A DNA stretch of 64,000 nucleotides from Casp-actino8 sp964614655 (GCA_964614655.1 CAZTPF010000008.1:1-64000); one strand, 5' to 3'; counted from the first letter of the stretch, positions 46,460 through 55,331 are shown. The notes: generated from the sequence alone by a model not told the origin. Program-made: numbers and translations.

Positions 46460-46465
46460 AGGCTA
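46460..46465 (-). promoter_or_regulatory. -10 box of leaderless promoter for the B12-binding regulator
   Basis: TAGCCT on the minus strand, 6 nt before the GTG at 46453. Confidence 0.6.
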
Positions 46466-46534
46466 AATGGGGCCACCCGGCACTGCGTGATCGTGCGCTG
46501 TGAATTCGTGAACAGTCCGAAACGTGGATTTTTC

Positions 46535-46634
46535 NNNNNNNNNNNNNNNNNNNNNNNNNNNNNNNNNNNNNNNNNNNNNNNNNNNNNNNNNNNNNNNNNN
46601 NNNNNNNNNNNNNNNNNNNNNNNNNNNNNNNNNN
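46535..46634. other. Assembly gap (100 N), true length unknown
   Basis: 100 N with no shared sequence on the flanks, so real sequence is probably missing. It removes the end of the Nfu_N gene and whatever lies between it and the B12-regulator promoter. Confidence 0.85.
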
Positions 46635-46894
46635 TCGACGAGGCCCGCCGAGTCGAACCCCTTCTCGAGGTCGACGGTGACCATGTTCTGGTACACGTGC
46701 ACGCCGGCCACGCGGCCGGTGGCGAAGAGACGACGGGCCAGTTCGGCCGAGGGGGTGTCGGCCGACGAGTGGCCCGAGCGATCGCCGACCACGAACGACT
46801 CGTGCCCCATACCCGAGAGGCTGCGATTGGCTTCGAAGCGAACGATGCCCGGACGGCGGCTCGGCTTCTCGACGACGAGAACGGGTTGACCCAT
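46635..46894 (-). CDS. Nfu_N (NifU-like scaffold N-terminal) protein, 3' end lost in gap
   Basis: The first 86 residues are readable. EKPSRRPGIVRFEANRSLSGMGHESF and AELARRLFATGRVAGVHVYQNMVTVDLEKGFD match the Nfu N-terminal domain (substrate for Fe-S carrier proteins; FAxxGVxxVxxxxxxVTV pattern). The partner CxxC domain of a full NfuA, if present, would be inside the gap. The ATG at 46894 is 6 nt from TAATGT. Confidence 0.75.
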
Positions 46895-46900
46895 GCCGAC

Positions 46901-46906
46901 ACATTA
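46901..46906 (-). promoter_or_regulatory. -10 box of leaderless promoter for the Nfu_N gene
   Basis: TAATGT on the minus strand, 6 nt before the ATG at 46894. Confidence 0.6.
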
Positions 46907-46956
46907 GTGGCGCATTCGACAGGTCGTCCGAATCGAAAGCGGGTCGATGACGACGG

Positions 46957-46962
46957 TACGGT
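46957..46962 (+). promoter_or_regulatory. -10 box upstream of the acyl-CoA dehydrogenase at 46971
   Basis: TACGGT with 8 nt to the ATG at 46971, near-leaderless. Confidence 0.5.
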
Positions 46963-46970
46963 GACGAACC

Positions 46971-48245
46971 ATGTCGACTGCATCCGAACTCCCGTCGTTG
47001 ACCGATTTCGAAGCGGAGGCTCTCGCCTTCCTCGAAGCCAACGCCACGCGCAAACAGGCCGAGAAGAAGTTCGTGTGGGGCGAAGGCTCCGACAAGGTCT
47101 CGATGTTCGAGGAGAAGGATCGCGACAGCGAGCGCGACGACGTGGCGCGCGCTCAGGAGTGGCGACGCAAGCGTTTCGACGCCGGTTTCGGGTGGATCAC
47201 CGGACCGGTCGACTTCGGCGGACGAGCGCTGCCGAGCAGCTATCAGCGCGTCTACGACTCTCTCGAGTCGAAGTTCGAAACCCCCAACATGAGCTGCTTC
47301 ACGATCGGACTCGGCATGGTCGCACCCACGATCCTGGCCCACGGTTCCGACACCGCTCGTAACGCCTACCTGCAGAAGATGTATCGCGGCGACGTCATCG
47401 GCTGCCAGTTGTTCAGTGAGCCGGGGGCCGGTTCCGATCTGGCCAGTCTTTCCACCAAGGCCGAACGTGACGGCGACGAGTGGGTCATCACCGGCCAGAA
47501 GGTCTGGACGAGCGGCGCGCACTACAGCGACATCGGCGAGATCATCGCCCGAACCGACGTGAACCTTCCCAAGCACAAGGGCCTCACCGGTTTCGTCGTC
47601 GACATGAAGGCACCGGGCGTCGAGATTCGGCCGCTGCGCCAGATGACCGGCGGCGCGTCGTTCAACGAAGTGTTCTTCACCGAAGTTCGCGTACCCGACG
47701 ATCACCGTCTCGGCGACGTCAACAACGGCTGGAACGTGGCCCTCACCACCCTCATGAACGAGCGAGCTGCGATCGGCGCCGGTGGCGGTGGCGGGGGCAT
47801 CAACCTGTTCGCCCGCATCCTCGAAATGGCCAAGTTCTACGGAGTGGCCGACGATCCGGTGCTACGCGACGAACTCGCCAATCTCATCATCAACAACAAG
47901 GTCGCGGCCTACAACAATCAGCGCGCTCTCGACAAGATCAAGGCCGGTCAGATGCCCGGACCCGAGTTGAGCATGGCCAAATTGGTCGGCACCGACAACA
48001 TGCGTCGCATGGGCGATTTCCTCTCACATCTGCTCGGCACCAAGTTGGTGGCCGACAGCGGCGAGTGGGGAACCTACGCCTGGAGTCAGCTCATCCTCGG
48101 CACACCCGGCGGACGAATCGCCGGCGGTTCCGACGAGGTGATGCGCAACATCCTCGCCGAGCGCGTGCTCGGCCTGCCCAAGGATCCGGGTATCGACTCG
48201 ACGAGTCCGTTCAAGGACTTGAAGGTCGGCACCCAGAAAGCCTGA
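46971..48245 (+). CDS. Acyl-CoA dehydrogenase
   Basis: 424 aa. CQLFSEPGAGSDLASLSTKA and GDEWVITGQKVWTSGA are the flavin-loop motifs, and AGGSDEVMRNILAERVLGLP is the C-terminal end. The N-terminus has an unusual charged stretch (KQAEKKFVWGEGSDKVSMFEEKDRD), and a Gly-rich loop (AIGAGGGGGGIN, about residues 264-275) lies mid-protein. It is monocistronic. The substrate is unknown; a large acyl group is suggested only by similarity to other large-substrate actinobacterial ACADs. Confidence 0.9.
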   Translation: MSTASELPSLTDFEAEALAFLEANATRKQAEKKFVWGEGSDKVSMFEEKDRDSERDDVARAQEWRRKRFDAGFGWITGPVDFGGRALPSSYQRVYDSLESKFETPNMSCFTIGLGMVAPTILAHGSDTARNAYLQKMYRGDVIGCQLFSEPGAGSDLASLSTKAERDGDEWVITGQKVWTSGAHYSDIGEIIARTDVNLPKHKGLTGFVVDMKAPGVEIRPLRQMTGGASFNEVFFTEVRVPDDHRLGDVNNGWNVALTTLMNERAAIGAGGGGGGINLFARILEMAKFYGVADDPVLRDELANLIINNKVAAYNNQRALDKIKAGQMPGPELSMAKLVGTDNMRRMGDFLSHLLGTKLVADSGEWGTYAWSQLILGTPGGRIAGGSDEVMRNILAERVLGLPKDPGIDSTSPFKDLKVGTQKA

Positions 48246-48275
48246 GCCGGCCGAGCTGCGTCGACGGTTCGCGTC

Positions 48276-50501
48276 TCAGTGCGAGAAGTGGACCTTCGGG
48301 AGACGCTTGTCGAGCCACTTCGGAATCCACCAGTTGTGGCGTCCGAGCAGACTCATCACCGACGGTACGAGCATCATGCGGATCACCGTGGCGTCGAGGA
48401 AGACCGCCAGAGCGAGCGTGACTCCGAGTTCGGTCGGCGGAATCGGACCCGTCACACCGAAGGCCACGAACACCACGATCATGATGAGGGCCGCGTTGGT
48501 GATGGGACGTCCGGTCATGGCGATGCCTTCTCGGATCGCCCGCTGGGTGTCGCCGGTCGTCTCGTAGCGCTCGCGGATGGCGGCCAGCAAGAAGAGCTGG
48601 TAGTCCATGGCGAGTCCGAACAACAGGGCGAAGAAGAAGATCGGCGCCCAGGCGTTCACGAATCCTTGGTGCTCGATTCCGAGTAGTCCGGCTCCGATCC
48701 CGTGCTGGAACACGATCGTCGCGAACCCGAAACTCGCCGCCACACCGATGAGGTTGAGCACGATCGAGCTCACGGCGATCGCCACACTGCGGAACACGAG
48801 GAGCAACAGCACGAACGCCACGATCATGATGAGAACGACGGCGAGCGGAGCCTTGCCGGTGAGGGTCTCGGTGAGGTCGTAGTTCTGCGAGGCTGGACCA
48901 CCGACCTCGGCGCCGGGCACCGCAGTCTCGAGTGACTGGCGAATGCGCTCGACCATTTGTCCGGTGCGGGCGTCCTCGGGACCGGTCTGGCCGAAGGCGC
49001 GCACCACCGAACGTCCGGTCGATTCGTTCACGGCCACGGTCTGGGCGGCGATCACGTTCTCGTCGGCGAGCACTGCGTCGACGACCAGATCTTCGGTCCC
49101 CGTGGGTGTGGTGACGAACAACGGAGCCGCCGCGCCTTCACCGAAGGCCGAGGTCACGAGTTCGTAGCCGTCGCGACTGGATTCGCCGGTGTCGACCACT
49201 CGTGCACCCGGCATACCGAGGTCCATGCCGATGGCCGGGGCTCCGAGGCCGAGCAGCAACACGAGACCGAGAACCAACGTGAGGCCGGGACGCTTCAGGG
49301 CCGCGCCCGTCCACCGCACCCAACGACCTTCGGCGGCGCGATCCATGTCGGGTTCGCCCTTTTTGACCAGAACGCGATCTCCCATGGCGGCCAGTACGGC
49401 CGGCAACAACGTGAGCGACGCCAAGGCGACCGCCGTGACCGAGAGGATCATGCCGAGGGCCATCGAACGGAACACCATGATCGGCACGACGAAGATCGCG
49501 GCGAGCGACATGATGACGGTGAGGGCCGAGAGGAACACCGCTTTGCCCGACGACATGAGCGCGTTGGCCATGGAGTCCTCGCACGTGTGGCCGTCCTCGC
49601 GTTCTTCGCGATAGCGGGTGACGATGAAGAGCGAATAGTCGATGCCGACTGCGAGTCCGATCATCATCGAGAAGTTCATCGACCACACCGACAGCGGTGT
49701 GATCGCCGTCAGCAGATTGAGGCTGGCGAAACCGACGGCGATTCCGGCGATGGCGAGGATGAGCGGGATGCCAGCGGCGAGTGCGGCGCCGAAGGCGACG
49801 AACAAAAGAATGAGCGTGGGCAGACCCGACAACAATTCGGCCTTGTGCAACGCCTTCTCGTTGGCGTGGTTGAAATCGCTCCAGACCGGCCACTCGCCGG
49901 TCACCTCGGCCTGGACACCATCCGGCAACTCGCGATCGTCGACGAAATGGATGAGATCGTTGGCGGCTTCGGGAAGGTCGGCGTCCGCCTCGTAGGCGAG
50001 CGACACCGGGATCATGATCGTGCGGCCGTCAGGCGACACGAGTCCGGCCTCGGCGGGCAACTGAGTCGGATCGGCCAGTCCGGCGACCATCTCGCCGCCG
50101 ATCTCGGCCGACAACGCCGACACGAGACCGGCCACGATCGTCGGATCGTCGGCAAAGGTGTCGGGCTGGTTCACGACGACGATCGCCGATTCGGCCCCCA
50201 CCATCGGGAAGTCGTTGCGCAGTTCGTCGCGCACTTTCTGGGCTGTCGAACCTTGGGCCTCCCAACCGGCCCCCGACAACGCACCCGACACGCCGACGGC
50301 GAGCGGTGCGGCGAGAATCACGACGAGGGCCCAGATGGCCATGACCGGCCGGCGCCGCCGGACGGCGAAACGGGCCAGACGATCGAACAGCGGACGCTTT
50401 CCTCCGTCCGGGGTGTGCATCGGAGTGTCGTGCGGGATGACCGTGTCGGGTGTTCCGTAGGCAGGGGTCGCCCCGGTTTCGGTCGTCTCGGTGGTGGTCA
50501 T
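48276..50501 (-). CDS. MMPL/RND-family membrane transporter
   Basis: About 741 aa with some 12 membrane spans in the 1+5+1+5 RND layout. The two large extracytoplasmic loops are about residues 60-190 and 410-540; VGIDYSLFIVTRYREE and GLAMDYQLFLLAAIRERYE carry the MMPL Asp-Tyr pairs in TM4 and TM10. MMPL proteins export lipids or lipophilic compounds by proton motive force. ATG 50501 has GGGAG 7 nt upstream; ATG 50507 is also in frame. The promoter overlaps a CsoR/CstR-like palindrome. Confidence 0.9.
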   Translation of the reverse strand: MTTTETTETGATPAYGTPDTVIPHDTPMHTPDGGKRPLFDRLARFAVRRRRPVMAIWALVVILAAPLAVGVSGALSGAGWEAQGSTAQKVRDELRNDFPMVGAESAIVVVNQPDTFADDPTIVAGLVSALSAEIGGEMVAGLADPTQLPAEAGLVSPDGRTIMIPVSLAYEADADLPEAANDLIHFVDDRELPDGVQAEVTGEWPVWSDFNHANEKALHKAELLSGLPTLILLFVAFGAALAAGIPLILAIAGIAVGFASLNLLTAITPLSVWSMNFSMMIGLAVGIDYSLFIVTRYREEREDGHTCEDSMANALMSSGKAVFLSALTVIMSLAAIFVVPIMVFRSMALGMILSVTAVALASLTLLPAVLAAMGDRVLVKKGEPDMDRAAEGRWVRWTGAALKRPGLTLVLGLVLLLGLGAPAIGMDLGMPGARVVDTGESSRDGYELVTSAFGEGAAAPLFVTTPTGTEDLVVDAVLADENVIAAQTVAVNESTGRSVVRAFGQTGPEDARTGQMVERIRQSLETAVPGAEVGGPASQNYDLTETLTGKAPLAVVLIMIVAFVLLLLVFRSVAIAVSSIVLNLIGVAASFGFATIVFQHGIGAGLLGIEHQGFVNAWAPIFFFALLFGLAMDYQLFLLAAIRERYETTGDTQRAIREGIAMTGRPITNAALIMIVVFVAFGVTGPIPPTELGVTLALAVFLDATVIRMMLVPSVMSLLGRHNWWIPKWLDKRLPKVHFSH

Positions 50502-50533
50502 GTTCATACTCCCTTGGGTATCGAGCCGGGGGG

Positions 50534-50539
50534 ACTCTA
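50534..50539 (-). promoter_or_regulatory. -10 box of the MMPL gene
   Basis: TAGAGT on the minus strand, touching the palindrome at 50539-50554; leader of about 25 nt with Shine-Dalgarno GGGAG. Confidence 0.5.
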
Positions 50540-50554
50540 TACCCCTAGGGGTAT
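50539..50554. promoter_or_regulatory. CsoR/CstR-type operator in the MMPL promoter
   Basis: ATACCCCTAGGGGTAT, a perfect 16-nt palindrome of the G/C-tract type bound by CsoR-family repressors (copper- or persulfide-responsive). It adjoins the MMPL -10 box and its last base is the first base of the RNase HII stop complement. No CsoR gene is in the window. Confidence 0.65.
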
Positions 50555-51252
50555 CAGGTCAACTCTCGACCGACCGTGTCGAGACCGGTCCAGAAACCGA
50601 GTGCGTCCATGAACGCCCACGAACGCCGGTGGATCGCCGAGGGCCCGAGGGCGTACAGACCGGCCCGATGCCAGGCACAGGGGTAACCCTTGTTCGATTC
50701 GAAGCGATAGGCCGGATGTTGGTCGGCGAGATCGCGCATGAGGCGGTCGCGGGTGACCTTGGCGAGGATCGACGCCGCGGCGACCGACAGGCAACGGGTG
50801 TCACCCTTCACCACCGTGGTCACATGAGGGACCAGAGGGGACACGAAGTCCCACGAGCCGTCGACGATCGCCGAGTCGGGCCGAGTCGCAAGACCGGCGA
50901 GGGCTCGTTCGGTCGCCAACCGCTGTGCACGAGACATCCCCAGTCGATCGCATTCGACAGGAGACGCCATGCCCACCGACCAGTCGTCCACCCACGAAGC
51001 GACCTCGTCGAACATCCGCTCGCGCTTCTTCTCCGAGATCGACTTCGAGTCGCGAATGAGAACCTCGACATCGTGGATTCCGGAGTCGGCATCCGGCACG
51101 ATCGCGACACCGACGGCCAACGGACCGGCCCAAGCTCCCTTGCCCACTTCGTCGACGCCGACGATGGTTCGGCGGCCCGTGTTGCGCAATTCGGTCTCGA
51201 GGTCGCGTGTCGGCCGAAGAGGCGACCGTGACGTCGAGGTCGAAGCCGACAC
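50554..51252 (-). CDS. rnhB: Ribonuclease HII
   Basis: 232 aa. GVDEVGKGAWAGPLAVGVAI (catalytic Asp-Glu; DEVGKG in place of DEAGRG), RDSKSISEKKRERMF, AIVDGSWDF and VVKGDTRCLSVAAASILAKVTRDRLM. It removes ribonucleotides from DNA and RNA primers. GTG 51252 follows a strong AGGAGG by 5 nt, one of the clearest Shine-Dalgarno sites here, as expected for the second gene of an operon behind selD. Confidence 0.93.
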   Translation of the reverse strand: MSASTSTSRSPLRPTRDLETELRNTGRRTIVGVDEVGKGAWAGPLAVGVAIVPDADSGIHDVEVLIRDSKSISEKKRERMFDEVASWVDDWSVGMASPVECDRLGMSRAQRLATERALAGLATRPDSAIVDGSWDFVSPLVPHVTTVVKGDTRCLSVAAASILAKVTRDRLMRDLADQHPAYRFESNKGYPCAWHRAGLYALGPSAIHRRSWAFMDALGFWTGLDTVGRELT

Positions 51253-51261
51253 GAGAACCTC

Positions 51262-52272
51262 CTAGACGAGCCGGAGTCCGGGATCACCCGACTCGACGCG
51301 TCCGATCACGGTGAACGGGCCGACGGGACCGACGATCGCATCGACCGACGACGGATCGACGGCGGCGAGCAATCCACCCGAGGTCTGCGGATCGAAGACC
51401 ATCGTCTCGAACGCGGGATCGACCGAGGCGTCACGTCGAACGTGGCGTTCGACCGCCTGTCGGTTCCGTGCGTCTCCCCCGGTCTTCACTCCGCTCACCG
51501 CCGCGTCGAAAACGTCGGCGTACAGAGGCAACGATCGCGTGTCGATCACGAACGTCGCGTGAGCACGTTCGGCCATCTCCCACCCGTGTCCGGCCAGACC
51601 GAATCCGGTCACGTCGGTGACGGCGCGCACTCCCGCGCTTTCGCGGAGAATCTCGCTCGCACGGCGATTGAGCGTTCTCATCCCTGCGATCGCCTCGGCC
51701 TTGGCGCGTGCGGAGTCGCACGCGAGAGCCACACCCGTTCCGAGCGGTTTCGACAGAACGAGCACGTCGCCAGGACGAGCTCCCTCCTTGCGAAAGACTC
51801 GTTCGGGATGCACCACACCCTGCACGGCCAGACCGAAGATCGGTTCGGGATTGCGAATCGTGTGCCCCCCGGCCACCGAACCGCCCGCCTCGGCCACCAC
51901 GGTCGCCGCCGCGTCGAAGATGGTGACGATGGCCTCGCGGGGGAAGTGCTCGGGGAAGGCGGCCACGTTCACCGCCATGATCACCCGGCCTCCCATGGCG
52001 AACACGTCGCTGCAGGCGTTGGCGGCCGCGATGGCCCCGAAGTCGGCCGGGTCGTCGACGAGCGGGGGGAAGAAATCGGTGGTGCTCACGATGGCGACGT
52101 CGTCGCTCACCTGGTAGACCGCGGCATCGTCGAATGGCGCCAGCCCGACGATCAGCCCGGGATCGACCGAGCGGGGCAGGTCGTCGACCAGGCCGGCGAG
52201 CAGATCCTTTCCCCATTTGGCGGCACACCCGCCACAACTCGTCCATTCGGTGAGTCGGAGAACATCGCTCAT
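51262..52272 (-). CDS. selD: Selenide, water dikinase
   Basis: About 336 aa; makes selenophosphate from selenide and ATP. TSCGGCAAKWG near residue 12 carries the active Cys and Lys, with FDDAAVY, STTDFFPPLVDDPADFGAIAAANACSDVFAMGG, GGHTIRNPEPIFGL and DVTGFGLAGH. The Sec/Cys position is Cys, not selenocysteine. TACACT is 6 nt before the ATG. No selA, selB, selC or mnmH is in the window, so the use of selenophosphate (selenoproteins, selenouridine) is open. Confidence 0.93.
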   Translation of the reverse strand: MSDVLRLTEWTSCGGCAAKWGKDLLAGLVDDLPRSVDPGLIVGLAPFDDAAVYQVSDDVAIVSTTDFFPPLVDDPADFGAIAAANACSDVFAMGGRVIMAVNVAAFPEHFPREAIVTIFDAAATVVAEAGGSVAGGHTIRNPEPIFGLAVQGVVHPERVFRKEGARPGDVLVLSKPLGTGVALACDSARAKAEAIAGMRTLNRRASEILRESAGVRAVTDVTGFGLAGHGWEMAERAHATFVIDTRSLPLYADVFDAAVSGVKTGGDARNRQAVERHVRRDASVDPAFETMVFDPQTSGGLLAAVDPSSVDAIVGPVGPFTVIGRVESGDPGLRLV

Positions 52273-52278
52273 GTTCGA

Positions 52279-52284
52279 AGTGTA
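52279..52284 (-). promoter_or_regulatory. -10 box of leaderless promoter for selD-rnhB
   Basis: TACACT on the minus strand, 6 nt before the ATG at 52272; divergent from the DUF4157 operon. Confidence 0.6.
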
Positions 52285-52317
52285 GGGCGCACTCTTTCGG
52301 CCTTCCACCAGGAGTGA

Positions 52318-52323
52318 TACGGT
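52318..52323 (+). promoter_or_regulatory. -10 box of the DUF4157 operon
   Basis: TACGGT, 35 nt before the ATG at 52359; leadered, with Shine-Dalgarno GGAGGAG at 52350-52356. Confidence 0.5.
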
Positions 52324-52358
52324 CGTCTCGGGTCCGCGAGGACCGGAGCGGAGGAGCC

Positions 52359-54554
52359 ATGCGCAAGCGCGATCAGCGGCCGACGAGCCCTGAACCCGAG
52401 TCCGACACCCTGACGCGTTCGTTCGAAGAACTCACAACATCGTTCGACGCTCCCCCGCCGGTACGTCGGTCGATGACGATCGGGCGGGCCGACGATCCAG
52501 CCGAGCGCCAAGCCGACCGCATGGCCGACGCCGCGCTGGCGAACCTCGGGGCCTACGACGACTCGGGAGTCTCGACCATCGCTCGGCGTACCGTCGACGA
52601 CGATCCTCTCGGAGGCACCGACGTCGATCCGTCGCTCCAGCGATCGATCGACGCCAAACGCGGCGGCGGACGACCCCTCGGTGACCGCGAATCGAATGCG
52701 TTCTCCGATTCCTACGGCGTCGATCTCTCCGGTGTGCGCGTCCACACCGACTCCGACGCCGATCGACTGAGTCGTTCACTGCAGGCCGATGCGTTCACCA
52801 CCGGCAACGACGTCTTCTTCCGCCGTGGCATGTACGAACCCGGCACGTCACGAGGCGACCGACTCATCGGGCACGAATTGGCGCACGTTGCGACCGAGTC
52901 GGCCGGAGCGTCGCGAAGCATCCACCGTTTCATGAGCGCCGACGCCTTCAACGAGCTCACGTACCAGAGTTTCTTCTCGTCGAAGAGCAAGGCCCAGCTC
53001 GCCATCGCCGACATGCTGCGCGAACTCGACAAGTTGAAAGTGAAGGGACAGGTCCCCGACACGAACTTGGCGGCGGCCATCGCCAAGATCGACGGAATGA
53101 TCAAGATCGCCAAGGCGTGGAAGGCCGACCACGAAGACGAGAACGGCAAGGCCGACGAGGACAAGCTCCGGCGCTACCAAGGTTTCGTCCAGTTCATCAC
53201 CCGCGCCGAACAAGAACTCCAGACTCTGAAGGGTCGCAGCAGCGGTGCCGCCGACGAGGCCGCCGCCATGCCGGCCGACGCACGAGTGACGAGTCTCGAA
53301 AAGCACTATCTCGGTGATGGCGTCACCCTCTTCCAGCGAGCCGGAGCCGCACTCGACGAATTGCTCGAGAAGCCAGGTCAGTCGGCCGAGTTCAAGATCG
53401 AGTTGACCATTCCGGTTCCTCCGGCGACCGTCGGCGGCTTCCTCGAACTGTCGGCCGAGCGCGACGACAAGGGCATCGAAGCCAAGGGCACCATCGCCAT
53501 CACCGGTGGCGGCAGCGTGGGTGTCGCCGAACTGAAGGGTGCCCTCGGTGGCTACGTGGCCGCCAAGGGAGCCAACGGTGCCATGGTCGGATCGCTCATC
53601 GAATACGCGTTGTATCGACGTTGCGCCGAGAGCGACATGATCCCCTGGGAGGCCGAGGCCTACCTGTTCGGTGGAAGTGCCGACGCTCGCGGCAAACGGC
53701 GAGCCGAGAAGAAGTCGCTCGAGACCGAGAAGTCGGCCTTTGGTGCCGATGACAGCGAGGACGGCGACGAGTTCTACGCCGAAACCGGAGCCATGGCCGG
53801 ATTCGAAGCCAAGGCCGGCCTGTCCGACGCACTCGAAGTGGGAGGCGGCGTCACCGCCACCACCGGAACGCGTACCGACCGCAAGTCGCTCGAGCAGAGC
53901 AAGGGTGTCGGCGCCAAGAACAAGAAGGCCGACGGTTGGGTCAACACCCTGTCGGGCGGCACACGTGGCGCTCAGGAAAAGACGGGGCGGACGACGCGTG
54001 GCTTCTCGGTCGCCGCATCGGTCACGGTTCTCGGTACCGAGATCGGCGCCGAGTACTCGGCCGCCTGGAGTGCCGACAAGGGCGCCGACGGCAAGACCAC
54101 GACCATGCAGATCGACTCGAGTGCCATTGCGATCAGCATCGAGGAGATCCCGATCGAGAAACTCGTCGGCGACGCCGGCAAGGAGATCGTCATGAAGGCG
54201 ATCGACGAGATTCAAAAGGCGATCGAAAGTGCTCCCGACGAGCAAGTCGATTCGGCAGAAGAGGCCCAACTCGACGCCATGATCGATCAGGCCAAGGGCT
54301 CGGCGGAAGAGTCGGCTCAGGCGGCCATCGAAGAGGCCGGCGGCGAGTTCGAGTCGGCCGAGGCCCTCGGCGCCGAACTCGGCTTCGACTTCCTCGAGAA
54401 GGAGTTGTCGTTCAAGATCACCAAGACCAGCGGTTACAAAGTCGCACTCGGTGTCGTCGAAGTCGAAGCCAAGAAGACCGAGACCCTCTTCGAGAAGACG
54501 AAGAGTTTCAAGAAAGAAGACGCCAAGAAGGACGACGCCGCGGCGTCGAAGTGA
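52359..54554 (+). CDS. DUF4157 (eCIS-associated) protein with large glycine-rich C-terminus
   Basis: About 731 aa. Residues about 95-180 are a DUF4157 domain: YGVDLSGVRVHTDSDADRLSRSLQADAFTTGNDVFF and the HELAH motif at 172-176 (GHELAHVATES), a gluzincin-like metal site. Residues about 210-310 are helical. About 330-570 is Gly-rich with alternating polar/hydrophobic strands, possibly beta-barrel or toroid. About 590-690 is an acidic coiled-coil, then a Lys-rich tail. DUF4157 marks proteins tied to contractile injection systems, often toxins or cargo. ATG 52359 with GGAGGAG. Function unknown. Confidence 0.8.
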   Translation: MRKRDQRPTSPEPESDTLTRSFEELTTSFDAPPPVRRSMTIGRADDPAERQADRMADAALANLGAYDDSGVSTIARRTVDDDPLGGTDVDPSLQRSIDAKRGGGRPLGDRESNAFSDSYGVDLSGVRVHTDSDADRLSRSLQADAFTTGNDVFFRRGMYEPGTSRGDRLIGHELAHVATESAGASRSIHRFMSADAFNELTYQSFFSSKSKAQLAIADMLRELDKLKVKGQVPDTNLAAAIAKIDGMIKIAKAWKADHEDENGKADEDKLRRYQGFVQFITRAEQELQTLKGRSSGAADEAAAMPADARVTSLEKHYLGDGVTLFQRAGAALDELLEKPGQSAEFKIELTIPVPPATVGGFLELSAERDDKGIEAKGTIAITGGGSVGVAELKGALGGYVAAKGANGAMVGSLIEYALYRRCAESDMIPWEAEAYLFGGSADARGKRRAEKKSLETEKSAFGADDSEDGDEFYAETGAMAGFEAKAGLSDALEVGGGVTATTGTRTDRKSLEQSKGVGAKNKKADGWVNTLSGGTRGAQEKTGRTTRGFSVAASVTVLGTEIGAEYSAAWSADKGADGKTTTMQIDSSAIAISIEEIPIEKLVGDAGKEIVMKAIDEIQKAIESAPDEQVDSAEEAQLDAMIDQAKGSAEESAQAAIEEAGGEFESAEALGAELGFDFLEKELSFKITKTSGYKVALGVVEVEAKKTETLFEKTKSFKKEDAKKDDAAASK

Positions 54555-54566
54555 CGGTTCAGCACC

Positions 54567-55331
54567 ATGACTGACGTGAACTTCGTGCACGAATCCGGCG
54601 ACGTCGTCCTGCGCGACGTGAGTGTCCGAATTGCCGACGGATCGGCGTCGATCACCGGCCTGGTGTCGACCGACGTCTGGGAGCACATCGAACGCGAAGG
54701 TGTGTTCGGCACCAGCGCACGCCGACGAGCCGGCGCGCTCGTCGGCAGTGGCGACGTCAAGATCGAAATCTCCGGACCCGAATCCGCCCTGAGCCCCGGG
54801 GCCGGTCCCTTCGCGCGCGACTGGTCGATCACCGCCGCCATGCGCCGTCTCGAGGACGCTCCGGGCGAAGTCTGGACCGGTGCGTCGTTCACCGATCCGC
54901 CCATGTGGCAGCTGGCCGCCGAAGCTCTCGACGAACTCGGTTTCACTCGAACGTCCGAGACCGATACCTCGGTTCGCTACGCCGACTCCTCTGGAACCGA
55001 GGTGATCGCGTACGCCGACCCCGAATCACGGCTGGGTGGCATCACGTGTCGACGTTCCATCGGCGTCGCGTCGGGCCCGTCCCCGTCCGAACTCTTGGTG
55101 GCCGTCAATCACGTGAACGACACCTTTCCGGCCGGAACTCTCTCGTACACGGACGGCGTCATCACCTTGAAGAGCGGCGTTCCGATCCCCGAGGGTGTCG
55201 ACGTCTCGGAGATCCTGGAGGCACTCGCCTACGGTCTCCCGGGAATGGTCGACATGGTCGCTCCAACCCTCGGACGAGTGGCCAGCGGCGAGATCAGTGG
55301 CACCGATGCGATTCAGCAGATCTTCGGCTGA
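54567..55331 (+). CDS. YbjN/CesT-like protein in the DUF4157 operon
   Basis: 254 aa, no strong family match. The N-terminus (MTDVNFVHESGDVVLRDVSVRIADGSASITG) is beta-rich. The C-terminal region, from AAEALDELGFTRTSE to VNHVNDTFPAGTLSYTDGVITLKSGVPI, resembles the YbjN (type III-chaperone-like) fold, so it might be a chaperone for the preceding protein. This is a pattern-based suggestion only. It sits 12 nt after the DUF4157 gene and overlaps the ATPase gene by 26 nt. Confidence 0.65.
   Translation: MTDVNFVHESGDVVLRDVSVRIADGSASITGLVSTDVWEHIEREGVFGTSARRRAGALVGSGDVKIEISGPESALSPGAGPFARDWSITAAMRRLEDAPGEVWTGASFTDPPMWQLAAEALDELGFTRTSETDTSVRYADSSGTEVIAYADPESRLGGITCRRSIGVASGPSPSELLVAVNHVNDTFPAGTLSYTDGVITLKSGVPIPEGVDVSEILEALAYGLPGMVDMVAPTLGRVASGEISGTDAIQQIFG

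Noticed and set aside
50539..50554. GC palindrome after rnhB as an intrinsic terminator
   Set aside because: It has no loop and no T-tract and lies against the MMPL -10 box; an operator is the better reading.
52224..52240. Selenocysteine at the SelD active site
   Set aside because: The codon at the family Sec/Cys position encodes Cys and there is no in-frame TGA.
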